Source: Pseudoneurospora amorphoporcata
Taxonomy: Eukaryota; Ascomycota; Sordariomycetes; Sordariales; Sordariaceae
Direction of reading: 5' to 3'
Length of the DNA: 64,000 nucleotides
Assembly (NCBI GenBank): GCA_033297205.1
Contig: MU859105.1
Span: 1-64,000, forward strand
Shown here: positions 46,132 through 56,175 of the stretch, piece after piece
Numbering within the stretch: position 1 is the first letter of the stretch
Layout of the letters: each line of letters starts with the position of its first letter
Translations under genes and position numbers: made by a program
Notes under the pieces: generated by a model
What the model was told of the DNA's origin: nothing
Seen by the model: the letters and a program-made list of their open reading frames with translations, nothing else
Databases searched by the model: none

Positions 46132-48657
46132 CTATCTCGAGAGGATCCCCCTCACAACTCCCTGCAACGTGGGCTTACCATCGATCAACAGGTCGTAGAT
46201 ACCGGTCTCCGCTCCCGTACCATGCTCCAACCACTTAGCAAGTAAGTCATTGCTTTCCTTGGGCTTGACACTATCATCTCTCGTTCCAACCGTGATATGC
46301 GCAACCCGGTTTGTGCACTTCCACTTGGGCTCCGCGGGCTCGCTGCCATCAGGGTTGACGTTCTCGTCCCCAGGCTTAGGAATCAGGCGAACCACGATGG
46401 CCATGATACGATCATCGTAAACCACACGCTCAAGCTGGACGTCAATCTCGCCGAGCTTGCCGTCCGGAGAGTTGGGTCCTTCGAGCTCGTTGATGCGCAG
46501 ATATCTATCCCAGAGCTGCGGGTTCTCCTTGGCACCAGCTTTGTGCATCAGAGTCACATGGAACTTGGGCTGGACGCGGCGTGTGCCCTGGAGCTGCTTG
46601 AAAAAGCGGGATTGCTCCGGGCCAGCAGCGGCGAACGCCCTCTCAAGAGTACTGAGCACATCCTTGGTCGTCATGTCGACGGACATGTACTCCAGCAGCC
46701 TCTTCTTCTGCTTGAGTTGTTGCTGCTGGCCGTTTTGCTTGGGCTGCTTATTGTTCTTGTTCCCACGGTCGGGGATGACGTGGCGCAAATCAGGCTTGTA
46801 GCCTTCGAGGGCATATTGGATGGCTTCGTCCATTTCTGCGGCAGAGGGAATGCTGGGCATGAACTTGGGGTACATGCGATGAAGCTCCTTAATTACAATC
46901 TCCAGGTTCTGTCTGCTTCCTACGGAGGGATCGAGGTCGATGATGTCGTCAAACTCCGAGTCAGGCTTCTGTTCTGGGTCGCATGGCTCGAAGCGGCTAA
47001 TGAAGCCCTCCATGATGCCGCAAACCTTGTTCATATCCGAGGCGGCTTGGATGGTCTGATGGTTATCGCCTCGTGCAAAGACACGATTCCGGCAAACCTC
47101 GCGGACTTTGTCCAGATCGTTGTGAACGAAGTGGAGCGCCACAAGTCGTGCGCGGGCGTGCTGAATCTTGACGTCGGTGATGAGTTGTTTACGCTCATGC
47201 TTTTGCGCGTTGTTACGGTCGGCAAACACGGCGGGAACACCTTTGTCGAGGATGTCGAGCAGAGCCTTGGTAAAGCGAGGCGGCCGGCCCTTACCCGTGA
47301 TGTTGTCGTTTTGAACGTGACCCCAGCCAAACAGATGAGTGAGAGCAAGACCAACTGTCGTCTTTCCGCAGCCGATCGTGGCAATAGGGACCAGTATGAT
47401 ATCGCCTTCAACATCAGCCGCAGACGCTCCTCCTCCATACATGTTCTCAAAGTTGGCGGCATCGGAGCCCTTGAGATTCTTGAAAGCCAGGAAATCGTTG
47501 CGGAGGGCGATAATCCCGTGATTTTGGTTGTATCGCTTAGCCAGCTCCCGATCACTCTGTAGACGTTGACGAGCGTAGAGGAGGTACTCCTCGGTAATCT
47601 TTACGTGCTTCTTGAACTTGGGCGGCTTGTTTGCGATGATGGCCTTGGTGCACTCACGCCACTGTCTATACATCAGATATGGCTCTTCGAACTTGTACTT
47701 GAAGAACCAATCCTGGAACGGCTGCTGCCCAGGCTTGTAAGACATCTTGCAACGGATGACAAAGCCCTCCACATCGCGGCCATCGTGGGCGCCACTTTCA
47801 GCTACCTCCTCAAGGAAAGCCTTGACCTCGTCGATAGTATCGATGACGATCAGGCCAGTCTTGATGAAGCCCCAGTCCTCGGCGAATTTCTGAACGACAG
47901 GCGAGGGGTATGTCATGAAGTCGGGGAGGTTGAGGTTCATGCCATGCAGGTAAAGGCCCGCCTTGTCGGGCCCATACGCCAGAATATGCTCCTCGAAGCT
48001 GTCGTCGCAAAGCTCTGCCACGGCCGTGACATTCCGTCTCCTCAACTCCCGTGCGAGGTCGGCCTTTGTCTTGCCAATGCGTGCCAACTGTTCCTCCAAC
48101 CTGCGCTCGCCAGCGCTGGCATGACTGGTTTCGACATCACTACGGTCACCAGTCGAGTGCTTGCTGCATACGAGCAGTGTGTCGTCGGCAAGACCACTGA
48201 CGAAGATAATGCAGCCGTTCTCCTTCAGCGTAAGTTCGTAAGGGCCCTGCGTCCTGGTCCTGATGTTTTCCCACTTAGTCTCCGTAACCTCGTCGACGTT
48301 GAAGAACTTGTCGTAGCCACGGGTGGTGATTTCTGGCGTCCCGTTCTTGTCTTTGGTGGTGAAGAGACCACGGGCATATGTCGGTAGGTCATGCTTCTTG
48401 TAGTCCCAGTCATGGAAGCGCCACGAATCGACACGGATGTGGTCGCGCGACTTGGCGACTTCGTAAGTTGTCTTTTTCACTCTGAAGCTGGTCTTTTGCT
48501 TGGCACCATTCTCGAGCCCGTTGACCAGGGTCGCAACCTCTTGAACATCCTGGGCGACATAAGGGACCTTGAAGTTGTCCGCAATTTTACTGTACCCAGT
48601 GGAAGCAGTGTATTTGGCGGCCAATGGGCCTCGGAGATCGGAGAGTGATTCGTCCAT
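46132..48657 (-). CDS. trl1: tRNA ligase Trl1 (tRNA splicing, unfolded protein response)
   Basis: One uninterrupted frame encodes 841 residues from the ATG at 48657 (ACCATGG context). Trl1 joins tRNA exon halves after intron removal, and in fungi also the HAC1-type mRNA. All three enzyme modules are visible. The adenylyltransferase carries catalytic K145 in LKENG, with EGFVIR and FKYKF as later ligase motifs. The polynucleotide kinase has the P-loop IATIGCGKTT (about 422-431). The cyclic phosphodiesterase has two H-x-T motifs, FHVTLMH (about 699) and AHITVGT (about 787). A Gln/Lys-rich linker separates kinase and phosphodiesterase. The frame stays open for 126 codons upstream (see separate entry). 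The 3' end converges on trp-4. Confidence 0.95.
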   Translation of the reverse strand: MDESLSDLRGPLAAKYTASTGYSKIADNFKVPYVAQDVQEVATLVNGLENGAKQKTSFRVKKTTYEVAKSRDHIRVDSWRFHDWDYKKHDLPTYARGLFTTKDKNGTPEITTRGYDKFFNVDEVTETKWENIRTRTQGPYELTLKENGCIIFVSGLADDTLLVCSKHSTGDRSDVETSHASAGERRLEEQLARIGKTKADLARELRRRNVTAVAELCDDSFEEHILAYGPDKAGLYLHGMNLNLPDFMTYPSPVVQKFAEDWGFIKTGLIVIDTIDEVKAFLEEVAESGAHDGRDVEGFVIRCKMSYKPGQQPFQDWFFKYKFEEPYLMYRQWRECTKAIIANKPPKFKKHVKITEEYLLYARQRLQSDRELAKRYNQNHGIIALRNDFLAFKNLKGSDAANFENMYGGGASAADVEGDIILVPIATIGCGKTTVGLALTHLFGWGHVQNDNITGKGRPPRFTKALLDILDKGVPAVFADRNNAQKHERKQLITDVKIQHARARLVALHFVHNDLDKVREVCRNRVFARGDNHQTIQAASDMNKVCGIMEGFISRFEPCDPEQKPDSEFDDIIDLDPSVGSRQNLEIVIKELHRMYPKFMPSIPSAAEMDEAIQYALEGYKPDLRHVIPDRGNKNNKQPKQNGQQQQLKQKKRLLEYMSVDMTTKDVLSTLERAFAAAGPEQSRFFKQLQGTRRVQPKFHVTLMHKAGAKENPQLWDRYLRINELEGPNSPDGKLGEIDVQLERVVYDDRIMAIVVRLIPKPGDENVNPDGSEPAEPKWKCTNRVAHITVGTRDDSVKPKESNDLLAKWLEHGTGAETGIYDLLIDGKPTLQGVVRGILSR

Positions 48658-49035
48658 GGTTGGGTTGTGTTGTGGTGATGAGGTCGTGAAGGTGCTGGCT
48701 GGCGCCAATGAGAGCGCTGGGGGTAGTTGGGGAAGTTTATAGCGGGGGCGTGGAAAGAAGTTTTGGGGTGGATATAATGGCCAGAAGCTTCCGGCCTCGA
48801 CCTTGCAGTGAAAGGGGTTGGTAAAGAGGGTGCTGTTCCAAAACGTAAAATTGATGTTTGAAACAGGAGCTGAATAATGATCCGAGTTGAGTGATGGAGG
48901 TAACTTTATAATGGAAAGTGATTTGAATTTCTTTGCCGTCGCTGCTGCCTTTCGTGGGTCAAGTGTTCGGCCGAACCTTTGAACCACCTTCTGCACGGGC
49001 GGGAAGGGCCGTTGATGATGTCTCGCAAACCGCAT
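48658..49035 (-). other. In-frame 126-codon extension upstream of the trl1 start
   Basis: The trl1 frame continues upstream without a stop to an ATG at 49035. The extension begins MRFARHHQRPFPPVQK and its first 40 codons are rich in Arg, Lys and His with a single acid, resembling an organelle-targeting sequence. The downstream ATG has a better context and starts where the ligase family usually starts. This may be plain 5' UTR or code for an alternative isoform. Confidence 0.35.
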
Positions 49036-49913
49036 CTAGGATGGAAGGAGCCCAATGGGACGAGAAAAAGCCACTACAGTACCTAGCCCTATGCAAATTC
49101 GTTAGTCACTACCACTAACAGGGAATCAAATAAGTTAATTGCGTCTAAATTACCTTTTCGGCGACTATAAGCACGAAAACTGGTTGACGACCTGGTGACC
49201 GATAGGCTGATTACAAAATGTGTGCCTTGCCGGTACAGTCATACATACGGTTGATAGTGGTGATATTCGTGGCGTAACTGAAGAACATCAACAAAGGGGG
49301 AAAGATCACAGACAGGCGGCACTATCACAATGGGTTGCAGGAAAACACTGCTGTCGTCTCGGTATTCCGCCAAGTTGCTCTTGCAACAGCTCCACGTTGT
49401 TGACGCATGTGACGTCCATGGACCGCACGCTCGCATATTGTACACTACGTATTCCTCTATACCTGATCGACGTTACTACCCAGGCTCATCCACTTAGAAC
49501 CATCAATTTGATTCCCTTCTCTACCTTCCAATAAAATTTACTGGTTGCGGATGAAATGTCCTGTCTTCTCCCCTACAGTAGGTATTTCAAGGATGACTTC
49601 AGGGTTCGGGTTAGCTAGGGTGAAGTGGGTTTGACCGGCGGGCTGTGCGTCACACGCCGAAAGGAAGACACGAAGAGGGGCCAGGGCCAGGGGTTCGCAG
49701 GAGCACCGCTAGGATTCAATTGGAGCGCCCCGCATTGGCTTGACATGTCTCCACTAAAATTTTGTCCACAGGTCTCGCCCAAGTTCGCCGTCTGTCTGTT
49801 TGACTTCGATTCCCAGTCCGCGTAGCTGTACTTGTCTTCACCAAAAGCTAGGCTCTATCTTGATACCTGTGATCCGCCAGCTCCCTCTCGAAGAACGAAA
49901 TATACCGACCAGA
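49036..49913. other. Divergent intergenic region
   Basis: It lies between the trl1 upstream extension and the ankyrin gene and should carry both promoters. No gene is seen. Confidence 0.6.
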
Positions 49914-50537
49914 ATGTCCAACCCATATCTTCTTGCCGCCGACAACCCGGATGCGTGCATCGCGCTCCTTCGCGAGAACCCCTCCCTCGCCTCGGGTCAG
50001 GACGAGCACGGCTACTCTCTCATCCACGCCGCGGCCAGCTACAACCACCTCGACCTCTTGCGCACCCTTGTCAGCGAATTCAACGTCCCAGTGGACCTCA
50101 AGGACGAGGATGGCGAGACAGCGCTCTTTGTCGTCGAGACCGTCGCCGCTGCCAAGGTCCTGGTCGAGGAGCTCAAGCTGGACACCACCACCGTGAACGA
50201 CGAGGGTCAGACTGCGTGCGAGAAGATCGAGGCCGAGGAGGATTATCCTGAGGTCGCAGAATACCTCAGGGGTCTGGAGGGCGAGGCCAACAACAACATC
50301 TCCACGGTCAATGGCACGACAAACGGAACCACGCCAGCGGACCTCCCCCCTGCCCCCGAGGGCCTACAAGTGCAGATCGGTACAATGAACGAGGCGGAGC
50401 ATGCTGGAGAGCCGGATCCCGAGTTCCGCAGACGGATTGAAGAGCTTGCCTCGAGAGAGGATTTTGAGACTGTCGAGGGACAGGCGGCGTTGCGCCAGTT
50501 GGTCGAGGATGCCATCCTAGGACCCAGACAGGAATGA
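49914..50537 (+). CDS. Small ankyrin-repeat protein
   Basis: An intronless frame of 207 residues starts at the ATG in AGAATGTCC. The frame is open further upstream, but the ankyrin fold begins at residue 4. Residues 1-115 form about three ankyrin repeats: DEHGYSLIHAAASYNHLDLLRTLVSE is best conserved, followed by DEDGETALFVVE and a degenerate third (NDEGQTACEKIEAE). Residues 125-160 are Asn/Thr-rich, and the C-terminus is charged and helical. The size and layout resemble S. cerevisiae YCR051W and its fungal relatives, whose role is unknown. The stop is 32 bp from the stop of the converging RNase P gene, so the two 3' UTRs must overlap. Confidence 0.85.
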   Translation: MSNPYLLAADNPDACIALLRENPSLASGQDEHGYSLIHAAASYNHLDLLRTLVSEFNVPVDLKDEDGETALFVVETVAAAKVLVEELKLDTTTVNDEGQTACEKIEAEEDYPEVAEYLRGLEGEANNNISTVNGTTNGTTPADLPPAPEGLQVQIGTMNEAEHAGEPDPEFRRRIEELASREDFETVEGQAALRQLVEDAILGPRQE

Positions 50538-50569
50538 GACATTTCGCCGAAAATGCCAACAAGAACTTT

Positions 50570-51932
50570 TCACTCATGGCTTTTGATCTCCCACATTACA
50601 TATTCCCCCGACGCTCCTTGAGGCCGGAAAAGTGCAACCTCAGAGTTATCCCCTGCCATGCCCTTGGAGAACGTCGTCGTACTGAACGAGAACCACGTTT
50701 TTGAGGGCAACCCGGCAACGAGATTGAGGAGCGTCTGTCGACACCATGACGGCGCAAGGAAACCCTGCCAAGTGACCTTGCATATTTTGCTTTGCTGGCC
50801 GTCGCCAGGAACCTGGTATCGGCAAAGATACGGATCGATCTGGTCGCCCACCAGAACCCGGGGGCTCTGCAGTCGGACGAGTGATAGCCACTCGTAGAGA
50901 TCAGTGGAGAAGTATTCGAGTTCGTCTCTGCCCTCAGGTCCCATTGCGTCAACCGGAGGCGTCAAGGTCGGCAGGACGGCGTCGATGTTTTGCAGGACAC
51001 TGGGTTCTGCAGTACAGTTGGTCGGATAATGTGGGGGGAAGGGATCGGGATCGGGTACTAAAGTGACGTTAGTGGGTGTGCCGTAGGTCAAGTAATGGAG
51101 GAGTTACTCACCGGTGGAAGAAAGATTGCAGAATAGCCAAGTGACTGGTGTACCCAATGCGTTCTTGCTCGCATAGATCAGTCTATCAAATCCCTTTTTA
51201 CCTGGGACCATGGATGGACCGGTGAGGTCGACCTCAACGACTGTGACCATGGCCTAGTTAGTAACCAGCAAGTTTAACGAGTACGCCAGAGAGAAGAGAC
51301 TTGCCCCACCGCGGCTTCAAGCCACGCTTTCCCTTCACTCCGTCAGGCTTGCCAACAAGGCCTGCCCGTTCGTATGCTTCCTTGTCTAAAAACAATGTCA
51401 AGATGCCTGCATCATTGTGTTAGCAGTGTATACATTGTAGTCTTCATTTGTGGATCTTTTTTTTGTGCTTGCCGTTTCTAAGCGTAAACACGTTGTCGAC
51501 CCCTTTTCTTCCTTCTGACAGCATCATAATATCCCCTAATATATGATTTGTTAGCTTCGGCTACCTCTCGTTTTCCAATCATGTCGAGTCCTACCTTTCT
51601 TGATGTACTCAGCATAGAAGTCACCAGAGAAGATGTCGTGCAAGGACATAACTACACGCTTGAACTCTGGTGCTGCCTTTTCATTCAAAATCTTCTGGAC
51701 AACATCGAAAGCTTCTTGAGGAATGATGAGTTCGGCCTGGGAGAAAATGTTAGTGAATATTTTTCAGCCCTAAGAAGAAATGACTTACCCTGTTAATGAA
51801 GTCCTGGCCGGCAACCGTTGACCATGGTTTGCTTTTGGTTGGTGGCTGATTAGGATCCAGATGGCCCATTACTCCGTACGTGACGAAGCATTTTGACGCC
51901 TGGTAGACCGAAGGGGTCGGAAAAGACAACAT
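50570..51932 (-). CDS. RNase P/MRP protein subunit, Rpp40 family
   Basis: Six exons (complement of 51932-51789, 51736-51595, 51535-51473, 51406-51305, 51240-51112 and 51057-50570) encode 355 residues. Introns are 52, 59, 66, 64 and 54 nt. Introns 3 and 4 have GC-AG ends (donors G/GCAAGC and G/GCAAGT), with CTAAC-type branch sites. The joins give GLKPRWVVEVDLTGPSM and the phrase GKKGFDRLIYASKNAL, which are typical of the Rpp40 family. The C-terminus (ALFRPQ-x-EYVMWEI) is also typical. Rpp40 is a protein of the RNase P/MRP holoenzymes that cut pre-tRNA 5' leaders and pre-rRNA. Family assignment is by recollection of these motifs; the exon structure is supported by frame and splice signals throughout. 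Confidence 0.82.
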
Positions 51933-52425
51933 GATGGTAGTGATTTGATATTAAAACGCTGCCGTATGGATCGCCGATACTCCTGTTGTTGTGCTTCAAG
52001 ACGACCAAAGCTGCGATTCATGTGCTGTATGGAGCCAAGCAGCTCAACTGTAGTGGAAATTGAAAACCTGGGTATGGATTGTACCCCTGCCGTGGAACAA
52101 AATAACGTAAGACCCACCTTAAAATGACAGACCACCACTCACAGCCCTACCACAGCTGCAAGTCAGGGACCTTATCAATGCAAACACACCACATTAAAGA
52201 TCAAACCGTACACCCTCCTGCATGTAAGTTTTTGAGCAACTTCAACTTCAACTCGTGACAAAATCTCACTGATACAACGAAAACCATTGGAAGAAAGCAT
52301 CATTTTGTAACACGGCATACGGAAGACCCTATATTGGTTACATCCTTTCTCAACACAGAATGGACCGTACATGAATAGCCGACAACCTTAACAACCTTCA
52401 CCATCACCAGATTCCGGTCCTCAAA
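51933..52425. other. Divergent promoter between Rpp40-like and trm11 genes
   Basis: The two start codons point away from each other across 493 bp, so RNase P subunit and tRNA methyltransferase may share regulatory DNA. I see no obvious shared palindrome or gene. Confidence 0.6.
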
Positions 52426-54020
52426 ATGCCCGAAATGGAATATCTCGTCCGTTTCTCCCAGTCTCACGAGACGTTTCGTCTCCCCGAGCTCGAGGCCCTA
52501 GCAATAGTAGAAGGCATCGACCTCAAGGTCATCTCATACAGCCTAGAGGTAGGTTTCTTCAAACATCACTCTCCAAATCGGGAGACGACGTTCTTTCCAC
52601 GCTCACTTGATCCCTTCCCGCTCCTGAAACAACTATAAACTCACATCCCCGTCTCCTTGAACCACATAACTAACACACCTCCTAGTCCCCCTTCTGCATA
52701 ATCTCCCTCCCATCCCCTCTCGACGCCAAGCGCCTCATCACCCGCTCCATCCTCGTAATCTCCATCCACGAGCTCTGGGGCCACGGCGCCACCCTCCCGG
52801 ACGTCCACGCCTCAGTCCGCTCGCGCACCGAGCCGCTCTGGTCCCAATACCTCTCCTGCTCCTTTAAATTCACCATCGACTCGTACCAAGGCAGCCGCAC
52901 CAACGACGAAAAACTCTCCATCATCAACTCCTTTGCCTATCTCGGGTTCGCGGGTCCCATCAAGATGCGTAACCCAGACGAGGAATTCATTTTGTTTGAG
53001 GATTGGCCGTGGAACTCTACGCCTCTGGGTATCGAAAATCCCAAGTATTTCTATTTTGGAAGGCATTTGGGAACTTCAGCTAGGGAGACTCTCCCCAAGA
53101 AGTTGGACTTGAAGAAGAGGAGGTATATCAGTACTACCAGCATGGACGCTGAGCTGGCGCTGGTGACGGCCAACATTGCGCTTGCGGGTCCCGGGAAATT
53201 GATCTACGACCCGTTTGTCGGCACCGGTTCCTTCCCAATTGCGTGCGCGCAGTTTGGGGCGCTGACGTTTGGGTCGGACATTGACGGACGGTCGATCCGC
53301 GGTGACGAGAAGAAGAAGACGTTGAGGGGCAACTTTGAGCAATATGGCTTGACGAGCTGTTTGGGCGGGATGTTCACTGCCGACCTAACCAACACCCCAA
53401 TCCGGAAAGCCACCCTTAGCACAGAAAAGAATGACGGGGTGATGGGGAGGATATTCGACGCAGTAGTGTGCGACCCACCCTACGGAGTGCGCGAGGGATT
53501 AAAGGTCCTGGGCGTCAAGGACCCGGAGAAGTGCCCGTGGGTGATCCCCAAGGGCATGGAGATGTACAAGGACCCGGATTTCATCCCGCCCCGGAAGCCG
53601 TACAGCTTCTTGTTGATGTTGGATGACATCCTGCAGTTTTCGGCGCAGACGCTGGTGGATGGTGGACGGCTGTCGTTCTGGATGCCGACGGCAAATGATC
53701 AGGATCAGGAGATTGCGGTGCCGCAGCATCCTTATATGGAGGTTGTTGCTGTTTGCGTGCAGGACTTTAACAAATGTCAGTTGGCAGATTCCTCTCCTTT
53801 TGATCGGTTGACGATGACCCCTGTTGGCAGAGTACTGACTTTATCTGTTTTAGGGTCCCGACGACTAATAACATACAGCCGTGTTCCCGACGCCGAAGTC
53901 GAGCCTGCGGCCATCAAGGCATACGAGCAGGCCAAGGCAGAACGGGCCGTTGAAGAAGGCAAGACGGCGGACGACCTGAACCCCTTTCGCAACGCCTACT
54001 TTAAGGGGTTCAAGAACTGA
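52426..54020 (+). CDS. trm11: tRNA (guanine-10-N2) methyltransferase Trm11
   Basis: Exons 52426-52548, 52686-53775 and 53854-54020 encode 459 residues; introns are 137 and 78 nt (GTAGGT and GTCAGT donors). Trm11, with Trm112, makes m2G10 in many tRNAs. An N-terminal ferredoxin/THUMP-like part (MEYLVRFSQSHETFRLPELEALA) binds tRNA. The Rossmann methyltransferase has motif I YDPFVGTGSF and the catalytic motif DPPYGVREG. The join over intron 2 gives FNKWSRRLITY, the conserved Trm11 C-terminal motif. Intron 2 is a multiple of three and has no in-frame stop, so its retention would insert 26 residues in the middle of that motif rather than truncate the protein. Confidence 0.95.
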
Positions 54021-54814
54021 TTCACACATATATCAACACTGTCTTGCCAGCCACCTTGTTACACATGGGTACGCATTTATATACACACATATGTATACGT
54101 TCTTCCAGTCATGTTCCACAATAGATACCCCCTAAGCATTCAGACATGTACAAGAAATGAGTCTTTGCAGCGCGTACACTTAACATATTGGGAATCCTGT
54201 TCGGATTGGCGCCCGTCCATTCACCTTTAGTCCCCGTCCATGCAGGCACTACGCCTTATACGCCATTCATCCACTCTGACGTCTAATAAGAGCCTCATCA
54301 TGCCTTGTGGGACTAAAACCCCGACCTTGTTACCCCTTGACCTTTTGCTGAATCCTCACAACAATGCGTGAGTGGTGTGTGTGTATGTAAGTAGTCTTTT
54401 TCCTCATGCGTCTCTGTTGCCCGTCAAAAAAGGATTGCGCTCATGCCCCTTGAAAGAAACCCCCAACATGTCGAAGAAATAACAGCTGATATCAAACCCG
54501 AATCCCAAAACAAATAAGCAATAACAGCAACATAAGAAGCAAATGACAGCGTGTGATGGTATGAAAAAGAAAGAGCCGACCAATGCAGATAAGAACCCAC
54601 CATGACTTGAGTCAATCGCAGCCTTGTTCGCGGATGGGTTGTTTCCGGAAATTAATTCCATCCTCCCCGCCTAAAGCCACGTTTTCTCTGGGCTTGATTT
54701 ATGTCTCTGGACCATGTCCCGGGGACCAAATTCCCCGAGGGCCCGAGTCGGTTTCAGCCCTATCGAGAGCCACGGAATATTGCCGACCTTCCGATGTGAC
54801 GTCCCTGCGTCGTC
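54021..54814. other. Convergent 3' flanks of trm11 and gid4
   Basis: About 800 bp between converging genes; a TA/CA-rich segment at 54025-54100 is typical of fungal 3' UTRs. Nothing else is seen. Confidence 0.6.
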
Positions 54815-56175
54815 TCATCTGAACTCCATTGCGCCAAAGCACCCTCTCTCCTCAACGGGATTTAGTTCTAATTGTTGGAACCTGCGATCGAGACACACCG
54901 TTAGCAGCAGCCCTCGCACACTTCACAGACTAGAAACAAGGGAGATGGGCTTACTTTTCACTCTTGCTGTGAAAGTAGATGCCTTCAATTTTCCCATGAA
55001 TCTGGTTGAAGCAGATGTAGTAGAAGCCCTCAAAGCTGGCCCCGTTGATGGTTTTAACACGGTGGTTCGGGACCAAAAACTGCTCTTTCCATCGCATGAA
55101 AATGTTCTCCTTCTGTGCCGGATCCCTAATCTGAATGCCGCCCCTTGGCGCGGCTTTGGCGTAAGGTCTGAACGCGACGGGGAACTTTTTCCAATGATTG
55201 ATATCGATCTTGTCATTTGCTCCCCAATGCGGATGTTGAGTGATGAAGCTGTAATGCGGGCCGATGATTTCGCCTTCAAAAAATGTCGTCAAAGTCGGGT
55301 GGGTATCAGTAAGACCTAGACAAAGCGGCTCCCGATTAGCATATTTCGTCCCGTTGCTTTTGCCTTTTATGTTGTAACACATGAAGAACTGCCTCCCGCT
55401 ACGTACCCTGAATCCGCAGATAGCCGCATAAGAAGGACTCGCGGAGATCAACATGCTTGATTTCCACTTCCACGTCATATCGTGATCTCTCCGACTTTTG
55501 CATCCCTGAGAATTTACTGCCTGGGCGAAGATAGGATGAAGGCGTGGACGGTATCAATCTTGTCTGGCAGTACTCGTAGCTGAGCCCTGCGAGTCCGTAG
55601 TCGTTCACCCAAGCCGCGCCATTGCCAGCCAAATCGACTTCGTCTACTTGACCAAGAGTTGTAGCACTCGGCGCAACAAGCTCATCATCTTGTTTTCGAC
55701 TCCGGATAAGCCCATGTGTCGAGAATGGCCGTATGTTCGACGTTATAGTTGGCCCTCTGTTCGCCGTAGTAATTGGTCCTCTGGCCGTCGTGATGGTGCG
55801 GTTGGCTTGTTCGACATGGACAGCATGTGCGGAGTCACCAGCGGCCCCGGAAGCTTCGTCGTCAGTTTCGGTCCGCTGCTTGTGGGCCTCATCTGCGTCT
55901 CGGCGGGCGTCCCGCATGCGTTCGGTCCCATGATCCATATCCACATTACGGTTCAACTCCGATTGACTTTCCGGGGACAATACGGCCGGCCCCGGTCTTT
56001 CGGTATCATCAGCCGTGCTTTGTGATGATATCGTGGGTGCCATGGGTGGTGTGGGATAGTGGTGGTGTGGCTGCGAGTGCATTTGGGAGTCATCAGTATC
56101 AGGACATGATGGAAATGGGTACGAGCGTGGCGATAGGGGATCGATTGCGTCGTTTGGAGGGGAGGCCCGAGGCAT
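54815..56175 (-). CDS. gid4: Gid4/Vid24, substrate receptor of the GID/CTLH E3 ligase
   Basis: Exons 56175-55407, 55315-54955 and 54881-54815 (complement) encode 398 residues; introns are 91 and 73 nt. The first ATG of the frame is at 56175. Residues 1-195 are disordered, rich in Pro, Ser, Thr and acids. The beta-barrel domain follows: SRYDVEVEIKHVDL, LCGYLRIQG joined to LTDTHPTLTTFFEGEIIG, then HWGANDKIDINHWKKF, MRWKEQFLVPNH and GASFEGFYYICF. The last exon restores KFQQLELNPV, the end of the family domain. Gid4 binds substrates with an N-terminal proline and marks gluconeogenic enzymes for degradation when glucose returns. Its own N-terminus is Met-Pro. Confidence 0.94.

Noticed and set aside
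46297..47562. 421-codon plus-strand open frame opposite trl1
   Set aside because: It mirrors the codon bias of the clear trl1 reading frame, has no motif, and lies entirely within it.
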